DNA of 11,424 nt, taken from Prevotella sp. GTDB lineage: Bacteria > Bacteroidota > Bacteroidia > Bacteroidales > Bacteroidaceae. This document shows positions 1-6,199 of the stretch, in pieces (within the stretch, counting starts at the first letter, position 1; the number at the start of each line of letters is the position of its first letter). The notes beneath the pieces were generated by a model, which saw only the letters and a list, made by a program, of their open reading frames with translations, did no database searches and was not told the DNA's origin. The DNA lies in assembly GCA_021204735.1 (NCBI GenBank), contig JAJPYV010000021.1, forward strand, positions 1 through 11,424, written 5' to 3'. The translations under genes and the position numbers were made by a program.

Positions 1-926
1 TACTGGTCTTGCACCTGTGCTACTGCAGCCTGTGGAATGATGATGGCATTTTCAAGTGTGTAAGGAACGAGAATACTTCCTGAACCTCCGCTTTTCAATA
101 AGTGGTCGGGGTTGGCGAAGATTGCTTTTACGAGTACTGAACCCATTGTCTGATCTATAACACCACTGATGGTAGATACCTTTCCCTCATGGTCGTAGAT
201 AGTACCGTCGGCAAGTTGCAACTGTACTGCAGGGTAATCGTTTATGGCAGCATGGATACCGCCACTTTCCCTTGTCAGATTGAGAAGGTCTTTTTCTGTC
301 ATTGAGAAGTAAACTTCCATTGTCTCAATGTCGGAAACCGTGGTGAGCGGGTCTTCGTTGGAAGAACTTACCAATGCACCTACCTTGTAAGGCAGGTCTC
401 CAACAACGCCATTGACAGGACTGGTGATGTAGCAGAAGTCAAGGTTTTGTTTTGCAGATACGTAATTAGCCTGTGCCTGTGCCAAGGCAGCCTCTGCAGA
501 ATCGTATGAGTTCTTGGCAGATTGCAGTTCGTAAGAACCTATTACGTTGTTCTCAAACAATTTCTGACTGTTCTCGTAGGTCAGTTTTGCAGTGTTGAGT
601 TGTGCTTCGGCTGCAGCAACGGCAGCTTTAGTCTGGCGGACTGCAGCTTCGTAAGTTACATTATCTATAACGAACATCAGTTGTCCCTGTTTTATTACCT
701 GACCTTCACTAACGCATATCTTAGTGATAAATCCTGAAATTTTCGGGCGGATCTCAACATCCTGTACACCAGTGATTGTGGCAGGATATGATGACTGTAA
801 ATCCGCTTTCTGCGTCTTGGCTGTCCTTACGGCAAACCCGTTGTCTGAGCTAAGTCCACCGCTGTTACTGCAAGATGACAAAACCACAGCCGCAGCTGCT
901 AATAATAAAATTCTGCTCTTTTTCAT
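1..926 (-). CDS. RND efflux periplasmic adaptor (membrane-fusion) lipoprotein, partial
   Basis: This is the AcrA/MexA-type adaptor that links an inner-membrane RND pump to an outer-membrane channel for drug or solute export. It was read by translating the minus strand from the ATG at 926-924; 308 codons are present and the 3' end lies beyond the left edge. Residues 1-19 form a lipoprotein signal (MKKSRILLLA..., lipobox LSSC, lipidated Cys19). A split lipoyl/barrel-sandwich half follows at about 48-88 (VEIRPKISGFITKI, then EGQVIKQGQLMFVID). An Ala/Gln-rich alpha-helical hairpin spans about 91-162, and the second lipoyl half starts at about 165 (ITSPVNGVVGDL). Beta-barrel segments extend to about 290. 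This domain order is diagnostic of the family. The inner-membrane pump and TolC-like channel would be expected further left on the minus strand, outside the window. Substrate cannot be inferred. An unusual palindromic promoter lies upstream. Confidence 0.93.
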   Translation of the reverse strand, partial: MKKSRILLLAAAAVVLSSCSNSGGLSSDNGFAVRTAKTQKADLQSSYPATITGVQDVEIRPKISGFITKICVSEGQVIKQGQLMFVIDNVTYEAAVRQTKAAVAAAEAQLNTAKLTYENSQKLFENNVIGSYELQSAKNSYDSAEAALAQAQANYVSAKQNLDFCYITSPVNGVVGDLPYKVGALVSSSNEDPLTTVSDIETMEVYFSMTEKDLLNLTRESGGIHAAINDYPAVQLQLADGTIYDHEGKVSTISGVIDQTMGSVLVKAIFANPDHLLKSGGSGSILVPYTLENAIIIPQAAVAQVQDQ

Positions 927-1029
927 ACCTATTTATCAAAATATTAATAATTTCTTAATTTATTCACCACAGTTCAAAAAACTTTACCGTTAAATGAAAA
1001 CTTTTTTTATTTATATAGTTTTCGGACTG

Positions 1030-1037
1030 CAAATGTA
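1030..1037 (-). promoter_or_regulatory. Bacteroidetes -7 promoter box for the efflux operon
   Basis: The minus strand reads TACATTTG here, an exact match to the Bacteroidetes sigma-ABfr -7 consensus TAnnTTTG. It lies about 104 bases upstream of the adaptor start, which implies a leader of roughly 95-100 nt. I do not see a convincing -33 TTG at the usual distance, which may indicate a weak or regulated promoter. Confidence 0.55.
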
Positions 1038-1060
1038 CATATTATTATTGTAATAATATG
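1038..1060. promoter_or_regulatory. Perfect inverted repeat, probable operator of the efflux promoter
   Basis: CATATTATTA and TAATAATATG form perfect 10-bp arms around a 3-nt centre (TTG). The repeat directly abuts the upstream edge of the -7 box, so it occupies the spacer between the -7 and the expected -33. That is a classic place for a dimeric repressor to block RNA polymerase, and efflux operons are often controlled by TetR- or MarR-type proteins. No regulator gene is in the window, so the binding protein is unknown. The very AT-rich composition makes a chance palindrome more likely than usual, but a perfect 20-base match at this position is notable. Confidence 0.5.
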
Positions 1061-1079
1061 CGCTTATAAATGATAATTA

Positions 1080-1095
1080 TTTAGTTTTAACTAAA
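1080..1095. repeat. Short palindrome upstream of the efflux promoter
   Basis: TTTAGTT and AACTAAA form perfect 7-bp arms around TT. The element lies 20 bases upstream of the longer inverted repeat and 32 bases downstream of the CCA transferase stop on the minus strand. It could be a second operator or part of the transcript end of the CCA transferase gene. It is AT-rich and lacks the GC stem and T-run of an intrinsic terminator, so its role is open. The rest of the 927-1127 gap is AT-rich with nothing else recognisable. Confidence 0.35.
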
Positions 1096-1127
1096 ATTGT
1101 GTAGAAAAATTACTGTGTAGTAGATTA

Positions 1128-2564
1128 TTATACATTATCTACCATTAGTCCCATATCTTTTGCTTTTTCTACAAGCAATTTCATAAGCGGTTCACGCTCG
1201 TTAGGCACCTGATTATCCAATACAGCGTTTTTTAACGTTTGTTTAAGTTCCCCTACTTCTTTTGACGGTTGCAAGTGGAACAATTCCATTATTTCCGTAC
1301 CATCGATACAAGGCTGGAAGAGACGTTTATAGTCTTTTACTTTTAAATCAGCCAATTTTTTGCGCACTGTCTGGAAATTATCGAGGAACTGGCGTTTTCT
1401 TACTTCGTTTTTGCTTGTTATGTCTGCCTCACAGAGCAGCATCAGGTCGTCGATGTCATCACCGGCATCGTTAAGTAGGCGGCGTACGGCACTGTCGGTT
1501 ACCTCTTCATCAGCAATAGTAATGGGGCGCATGTGTAGGTTGACGAGTTTCTGCACATACTTCATCTTTGTATCCAATGGCAATTTCAGTCGTCTGAAAA
1601 TGTCTGACACCATTTTTGCTCCTGTGAAGTTATGGTTGTGGAACGTCCAACCGATATTGTTGTCCCATCGTTTTGTCTTTGTCTTGCCAATGTCGTGCAA
1701 CAGTGCCGCCCAGCGAAGCCAGAGGTTGTCCGACTGTTTGCTTATGTTGTCAAGAACTTCCAATGTATGGTAGAAATTGTTCTTGTGTGCTCTGCCGTTA
1801 CGCTTTTCTATAATGTCAAGTGCAGTAAGTTCAGGCAATATACGTGTTAGAAGACCACAGCGATATAAGTCAACTAATCCCCTGCTCGGGGTCTTTGTCA
1901 TTAAGATTTTATTAAACTCCTCGTGAATTCTCTCACAGCTAATAATCTTGATTCTGTCGGCGTTTTGTTCAAGAGCGTCGAATGTTTCCTCTTCTATATT
2001 GAAGTTGAGTTGTGAGGCAAAACGTATGCACCTCATCATGCGTAAAGGGTCATCAGAGAATGTGATGTTTGGGTCGAGAGGGGTGCGGATTATTCCATCC
2101 TCAAGATCCTCAATACCATAGAACGGGTCTACAAGTTCACCGAACCGCTCTTTATTAAGGCACACGGCAAGAGCGTTTATTGTGAAATCGCGACGGTTCT
2201 GGTCGTCTTCCAATGTACCGTCCTCTACAATTGGCTTACGTGAGTTACGATTGTAACTTTCACGACGTGCACCTACGAACTCTACTTCAAGTTTTTTGTA
2301 TTTTACTTGTGCAGTACCGAAATTGTGGAATACTGATATGTTTGCTTTTTTACCAAGAATGTTTTTAACCTCCTCAGCGAGCTTTATCCCTTTACCTACA
2401 ACAACGATGTCAATATCAGCTGACGGTCTTTCGAGAAACAAGTCACGTACGTATCCACCCACTACATAGCATTCCATGCCCAAGGTGTCGGCAGCATCGG
2501 AAATCTTGTGGAAAATGTCCTTGTCAAGAAGTTTCGCCAGTTCGTTGTTTGTAAGTCGTTTCAT
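1128..2564 (-). CDS. cca: CCA tRNA nucleotidyltransferase (HD-domain type)
   Basis: A class II tRNA nucleotidyltransferase that adds or repairs the 3' CCA end of tRNAs from CTP and ATP in the cytoplasm. The 478-residue protein has the polymerase-beta-like head: VVGGYVRD at 34-41, the metal-binding D50-x-D52 pair in ADIDIVVV, and RRDFTINALA at 124-133. The neck carries DDPLRMMRCIRFA (171-183) and ERIHEEF (211-217), where base selection occurs in the family. An HD domain follows, with H266, the H290-D291 pair in LLHDIGK, and further histidines at 309 and 311. HD domains in this family often have phosphohydrolase activity. Family members without the HD domain are shorter. The ATG at 2564-2562 lies just inside a promoter box at 2590-2597. 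It is distinguished from poly(A) polymerase I only by inference, but Bacteroidetes members of this length are normally CCA enzymes. Confidence 0.93.
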   Translation of the reverse strand: MKRLTNNELAKLLDKDIFHKISDAADTLGMECYVVGGYVRDLFLERPSADIDIVVVGKGIKLAEEVKNILGKKANISVFHNFGTAQVKYKKLEVEFVGARRESYNRNSRKPIVEDGTLEDDQNRRDFTINALAVCLNKERFGELVDPFYGIEDLEDGIIRTPLDPNITFSDDPLRMMRCIRFASQLNFNIEEETFDALEQNADRIKIISCERIHEEFNKILMTKTPSRGLVDLYRCGLLTRILPELTALDIIEKRNGRAHKNNFYHTLEVLDNISKQSDNLWLRWAALLHDIGKTKTKRWDNNIGWTFHNHNFTGAKMVSDIFRRLKLPLDTKMKYVQKLVNLHMRPITIADEEVTDSAVRRLLNDAGDDIDDLMLLCEADITSKNEVRKRQFLDNFQTVRKKLADLKVKDYKRLFQPCIDGTEIMELFHLQPSKEVGELKQTLKNAVLDNQVPNEREPLMKLLVEKAKDMGLMVDNV

Positions 2565-2589
2565 GTTTAACTATGTCAATAGATGCCTG

Positions 2590-2597
2590 CAAAAATA
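2590..2597 (-). promoter_or_regulatory. -7 promoter box for the CCA transferase gene
   Basis: The minus strand reads TATTTTTG, matching TAnnTTTG, 25 bases upstream of the start codon. This would leave a leader of about 20 nt. No clear -33 TTG is visible at the expected distance in the A/T-rich sequence upstream. Confidence 0.45.
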
Positions 2598-2636
2598 CAA
2601 AATTTAGTTTGTCCGAAGAAAAAAAAGGTTGCCCTC

Positions 2637-2667
2637 TTGTAAAATTTCAAAAAAAAGTTTATATTTG
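2637..2667 (+). promoter_or_regulatory. Promoter (-33 TTG and -7 TATATTTG) for the small lipoprotein gene
   Basis: TTG at 2637-2639 and TATATTTG at 2660-2667 are separated by 20 bases, a good match in both boxes and spacing to the Bacteroidetes housekeeping promoter. Transcription would start around 2672, leaving a leader of about 15 nt before the ATG at 2688. The promoter faces away from that of the CCA transferase gene. Confidence 0.6.
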
Positions 2668-2687
2668 CGCCATATCGAAACAAGAAT

Positions 2688-3149
2688 ATGAAAGTAGCTA
2701 CCATTTTGACCGTTATTTGTATTACGGTTTTAATATTTTTTGTGAGTTGTGGAAATAATCCTGAAAAAAAAGCGAAGAAAATCCTTGATGAGGCTCAAAC
2801 AGAATTTGATAGTGGTGAATATGTGAAGGCTTTGAAATCCATAGATTCTCTTCGCATAAATTATCCAAAAGCTATTGAAACTCGTAAGTCGGCATTAAAA
2901 CTTTATCAGAAGATAGAGTTGAAACGTGCACAGGATGCGGTAGAGGTCGCTGATAAGGCACTGCAGCAGGCAAACAGAGAGTATAATGCTGTGAAAAACC
3001 ATGTTGACTCTTTGAGAAATACAGGAAAACTTACTATAGAAGAACTCCGTTCCGTGAATCTGATGAAGGCGAAATGCGACTCTCTTCAAAACGTCTTTGA
3101 TGTTGAATGTGCGAAGATTAAATATATAAAGGTGAAGATAGGAGAGTGA
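2688..3149 (+). CDS. Small helical lipoprotein of unknown function
   Basis: A 153-residue predicted lipoprotein: a hydrophobic signal at residues 3-20 ends in the lipobox FVSC with Cys21. The mature part is almost entirely charged and helical. Residues 26-70 (KKILDEAQTEFDSGEYVKAL) read like one tetratricopeptide-type helix pair, as in BamD-like proteins. Residues 75-150 have long heptad-like stretches rich in Lys, Glu, Ala and Leu that suggest a coiled coil. After Cys21 comes GNNPEKK, with no acidic surface-export signal, so a periplasm-facing position is more likely. A good promoter precedes it, and 68 bases separate it from the pectate lyase gene. Similar conserved hypothetical lipoproteins occur in Bacteroides. 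A structural or scaffold role is plausible but unproven. Confidence 0.8.
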   Translation: MKVATILTVICITVLIFFVSCGNNPEKKAKKILDEAQTEFDSGEYVKALKSIDSLRINYPKAIETRKSALKLYQKIELKRAQDAVEVADKALQQANREYNAVKNHVDSLRNTGKLTIEELRSVNLMKAKCDSLQNVFDVECAKIKYIKVKIGE

Positions 3150-3217
3150 TTTTTATAAATCAGGGAGATATTCAATAAACAGTTATAAATTAATAACAAA
3201 GAACAAAATCATAAATC

Positions 3218-5479
3218 ATGAATCTAAAACGAATTTTATTTTCAGCCTCTTGTATGGTTGCTTTATTGGCGTCAGCAACTTCCATACAGGAAGTAGGAGG
3301 CTGGTTGGAAACAGGATGGGTTACTTTCACATTGGATAGCGGTGCATCCTCTTACAATGTTTACTGCAGGGCTGTTGGTGGAGAATATGTTCTGCTCGAC
3401 AGTCCGTTGGTAAGAAATTATGGCTCATACGGTCGTGCCGATGCACTGGGTTTGTCAGAAGGTACTTATCAGTTTAAGGTTGTTCCCGTTGATGCAAGTG
3501 GCAATGAGTTGACAAGTGATGCCGCTGAGACGTCGTCGTTCAATGTTACGGCAAGAGACAGGATAGGTTTTGCTTTTTCTAACGGATATGTTCCTGGTGC
3601 ATATAAGGCGGATGGTACGCTGAAATCAGGTGCTGTTGTGGTTTATATTACCGATAATAACAAGGATGCTGTTACTCTTGATGTTACAACGAGTAGTAAG
3701 GGAACTGTTACGACAGAGGAAGGTTTTCAAAATATTCTTGATGGTTTCAAGAAGGGATGTGATAGTCGTCCTCTCTGTATAAGGCTAATCGGTCAGATTA
3801 CTACCCCAAGCTACAATGATAAGGGCGATATCGTTATCGACCTTAACAAGAAAGAAGTTTGTCCAGGTATTACTATAGAGGGTGTAGGTAATGACGCTAC
3901 ATGTGACGGATGGGGTATAAGGCTCAAGAATACTACTTCTGCGGAGCTGTCTAACCTCGGTTTCATGAATACAAACAGTGATGAGGGTGATGATGTCGGT
4001 CTGCAACAGACTAACTATTATATTTGGGTTCACAACTGTGATATGTTCTATGGCAATCCTGGTGGTGATGCAGATCAGGCTAAGGGAGATGGCTCTCTCG
4101 ACTGTAAGAAATCTAATTATGTAACGTTCTCTTACAACCATTTCTGGGATAACGGTAAGTGCTGTCTGTTGGGGCTTAGTGAGAATTCTTACGATTATTA
4201 CATTACTTATCATCACAATTGGTTTGACCATAGTGATAGTCGTCATCCTCGTACACGCTACTATTCTGCTCACGTTTACAACAACTACTATGATGGTATC
4301 GCTAAATATGGTGTAGGAGCTTGTTTGGGTTCAAGTCTTTTTGTTGACAGAAACTATTTCCGAAACACCAACAAACCTATGTTGATTTCCATGCAGGGTT
4401 CTGATATAGCTTCTGGTAGTGGCACTTTCAGCAGTGAGGATGGCGGTATGATAAAGGCATACGGTAATGTTTTTGCTGAAAAATCAAGCAATTTCAAACT
4501 TGTGTATTACGCAGATAACAATATAGAATTTGACGCTTACGAAGCAAGTTCTGCTGATGAGACTGTACCTGGGTCGGTAGTCACAAAGAAAGGTTCTACT
4601 TGTTATAACAACTTTGATACTGATACAAATATTATGTATAGTTACACTCCTGATGATGCAAGTAATGTACCAACCGTTGTAACAGGTGATTTGGGCGCAG
4701 GTCGTTGTCAGCATGGCGACTTCCAGTGGACTTTCACCAACAGCACTGATGATAGCAGCTATGAAGTTAACACAGGCTTGAAATCTGCCTTAACAAGTTA
4801 TAAGACATCTCTCGTTGGTCTTTTTATCGAAGATGATTATACCAGTAACAACGAAGGCGGTGTTGATGACAGTGGTAGTGATAATACTGGCAACGGAAAT
4901 ACAAACACAGGAGGAGACGTAGATGTTAGTGGCAGCTATGAGTGTGTATTCACGGACGGAGCACCATCAAGCAGTTTCTATACATTCTCTAATTGCAGCT
5001 ATACGACCAAAGGTGGACATGGAACAGCCACTGTAAATGGAACAGACTACGACTGTTGTCTGAAGATGGAATCAAAGACTGAAGTCAGTTTCACTATTAC
5101 AGAGCAGATGGAATTGATCCTCGTGTTTGAGAGCGGATCGACAGCCGATGTGAAAATAGACGGAGAAAAAGTTACGGCTGCATCGGGAAGTAATGTGATA
5201 AGTGCTATTCTTGATGCGGGTACACATACCATAACAAAGGCAAGTGTACACTATCTGTTCTATATGAACCTCGAATCAACTGGTGATGATGAGGATGATG
5301 ATGATTTTGATGATGGACCAGATGATACTTGGACAGATGATAATACCACAGGTATTAACAGTCTGACAGTCAATGGTAATGAAGCAGAAAGTACAATCTA
5401 CGACCTGTCTGGACGTGTTGTCAGTCAACCAAAACAGGGTTTATATATTAAGAGAGGAAACAAACTTGTGAGAAAATAA
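3218..5479 (+). CDS. Secreted pectate lyase, polysaccharide lyase family 1 type, multi-domain
   Basis: Cleaves alpha-1,4-linked polygalacturonate by calcium-dependent beta-elimination. Of 753 residues, 1-22 are a signal peptide. About 25-112 resemble a fibronectin type III domain (GWVTFTLDSGASSYNVY, GTYQFKVVPVD). The parallel beta-helix spans about 115-560. Family landmarks are present: acidic residues in DEGDD (255-259) and D291/D295 in GDGSLDCKKS as likely calcium ligands; K314 in DNGKCC; R342 and R347 in SRHPRTRYYSAHVYNN. The spacing K314-R342-R347 (28 and 5) equals that of PelC K190-R218-R223, so R342 is the likely catalytic base. A Gly/Asn/Asp linker (about 557-575) leads to a beta-rich module (about 576-686) that I cannot name. 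An Asp-rich stretch (690-708) then precedes a C-terminal tail (IYDLSGRVVSQPKQGLYIK) like Bacteroidetes type IX sorting signals. The enzyme is therefore probably outer-membrane-attached or extracellular. No SusC/SusD genes adjoin it and no clear promoter box is visible in 3150-3217, so read-through from the upstream lipoprotein gene is possible. Confidence 0.9.
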   Translation: MNLKRILFSASCMVALLASATSIQEVGGWLETGWVTFTLDSGASSYNVYCRAVGGEYVLLDSPLVRNYGSYGRADALGLSEGTYQFKVVPVDASGNELTSDAAETSSFNVTARDRIGFAFSNGYVPGAYKADGTLKSGAVVVYITDNNKDAVTLDVTTSSKGTVTTEEGFQNILDGFKKGCDSRPLCIRLIGQITTPSYNDKGDIVIDLNKKEVCPGITIEGVGNDATCDGWGIRLKNTTSAELSNLGFMNTNSDEGDDVGLQQTNYYIWVHNCDMFYGNPGGDADQAKGDGSLDCKKSNYVTFSYNHFWDNGKCCLLGLSENSYDYYITYHHNWFDHSDSRHPRTRYYSAHVYNNYYDGIAKYGVGACLGSSLFVDRNYFRNTNKPMLISMQGSDIASGSGTFSSEDGGMIKAYGNVFAEKSSNFKLVYYADNNIEFDAYEASSADETVPGSVVTKKGSTCYNNFDTDTNIMYSYTPDDASNVPTVVTGDLGAGRCQHGDFQWTFTNSTDDSSYEVNTGLKSALTSYKTSLVGLFIEDDYTSNNEGGVDDSGSDNTGNGNTNTGGDVDVSGSYECVFTDGAPSSSFYTFSNCSYTTKGGHGTATVNGTDYDCCLKMESKTEVSFTITEQMELILVFESGSTADVKIDGEKVTAASGSNVISAILDAGTHTITKASVHYLFYMNLESTGDDEDDDDFDDGPDDTWTDDNTTGINSLTVNGNEAESTIYDLSGRVVSQPKQGLYIKRGNKLVRK

Positions 5480-5500
5480 TTTAATTAGTAAATTATAATT

Positions 5501-5550
5501 ACAAGAGGAAAGAGTGGGCAGCATTTTGCGGCTTACTCTTTTCTCATTGT
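5501..5550 (+). terminator. Long hairpin after the pectate lyase gene
   Basis: GAGGAAAGAGTGGGC (5505-5519) pairs with GCTTACTCTTTTCTC (5531-5545) over 15 bp, including three G-U pairs. ACAA and TTGT flank this and extend it by four pairs across a bulged A, and GCA/TGC can pair inside the loop. It starts 21 bases after the stop codon. No run of T follows, so it may be a weak or processing-type terminator or a 3' stabilising structure. Confidence 0.6.
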
Positions 5551-5611
5551 GCATATATAGCATTACAAACATAAAATTAAAGTAGTTTACTTTTTTCTCG
5601 GATAATATTAT

Positions 5612-5619
5612 TAACTTTG
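5612..5619 (+). promoter_or_regulatory. -7 promoter box for the DUF1599-DoxX-tpiA operon
   Basis: TAACTTTG matches TAnnTTTG and lies 19 bases upstream of the ATG at 5639. The expected -33 position falls in a T-rich run (TTTACTTTTTT) without a clear TTG. It would give a very short leader and would drive the overlapping genes from 5639 to 8265. Confidence 0.5.
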
Positions 5620-5638
5620 CATCTGAATTTCCGATTTT

Positions 5639-6199
5639 ATGTCAAATGTCATAATAAACACAGAGGAACAGTTCAAGGATGTGATGGCTGAATGCCGCTC
5701 CCTTTTCGAGAAGAAGTTGCACGATTATGGACCTTCGTGGAGGATATTACGTCCCTCATCGTTAACTGACCAGCTTTTCATAAAGGCGAAACGCATAAGG
5801 AGCATTGAGATTAAGGGCGAGGCTCTTGTTGACGAAGGGATTAGAGGAGAGTTTATCGGACTGATTAACTATGGTCTCATCGGTCTCATACAACTTGAGA
5901 AAGGATTTGTGGATGCTCCCGACATCACCAATGAAGAAGCATTGGCAATGTACGACCGCCATGCTGATGAAGCGCTGAAACTGATGTTGAGAAAAAACCA
6001 TGACTATGATGAGGCATGGAGATTGATGAGGGTAAGCAGTTACACAGATTTTATCTTGACTAAAATACAGCGCGTGAAGGAGATTGAGGACATCGGTGGA
6101 GCAACTATTGTTTCGGAAGGTGTCGACGCCAACTATATGGATATTATCAACTATTCTGTATTTGGTGTGATAAAACTCTCTCAGAGTGATGAACGTTAA
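5639..6199 (+). CDS. DUF1599 protein with tandem internal repeat
   Basis: A 186-residue cytoplasmic protein with no signal peptide or membrane segment, matching the DUF1599 family known mainly from Bacteroidetes. I recall that this family has been called nucleotide-modification-associated domain 1, but no activity can be read from the sequence. It consists of two copies of one unit: residues 28-86 (HDYGPSWRILRPSSLTD to LINYGLIGLIQL) and 121-180 (HDYDEAWRLMRVSSYTD to IINYSVFGVIKL). Both share HDY..xW R..R.SS.TD, a conserved K and R, IE, G, EG and INY...G.I.L. This implies a pseudo-dimeric fold, and the His-Asp-Tyr and Trp-Arg pairs are candidates for a binding or catalytic site. The stop overlaps the next gene by 11 bases, so the two are translationally linked. 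Confidence 0.85.
   Translation: MSNVIINTEEQFKDVMAECRSLFEKKLHDYGPSWRILRPSSLTDQLFIKAKRIRSIEIKGEALVDEGIRGEFIGLINYGLIGLIQLEKGFVDAPDITNEEALAMYDRHADEALKLMLRKNHDYDEAWRLMRVSSYTDFILTKIQRVKEIEDIGGATIVSEGVDANYMDIINYSVFGVIKLSQSDER

Noticed and set aside
522..993. Two plus-strand open frames (71 and 89 codons) opposite the efflux adaptor gene.
   Set aside because: They are antisense to a clear AcrA-type coding frame and have no family features or promoter.
1262..1850. Plus-strand open frames opposite the CCA transferase gene.
   Set aside because: Shadow frames of a well-conserved gene; the translated sequences show no domain.
2573..2758. A 61-codon plus-strand frame over the divergent promoter region.
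   Set aside because: It spans both promoter boxes and overlaps the lipoprotein gene in another frame; composition is not protein-like.
3785..4273. A 162-codon minus-strand frame inside the pectate lyase gene.
   Set aside because: It is antisense to the catalytic core with all its motifs; the Ile/Thr/Val-rich product is typical of a reverse-strand shadow.
5282..5342. GAT-rich repeat considered as a phase-variable microsatellite.
   Set aside because: The repeat unit is three bases, so length change would not shift the frame; it only alters the acidic spacer length.
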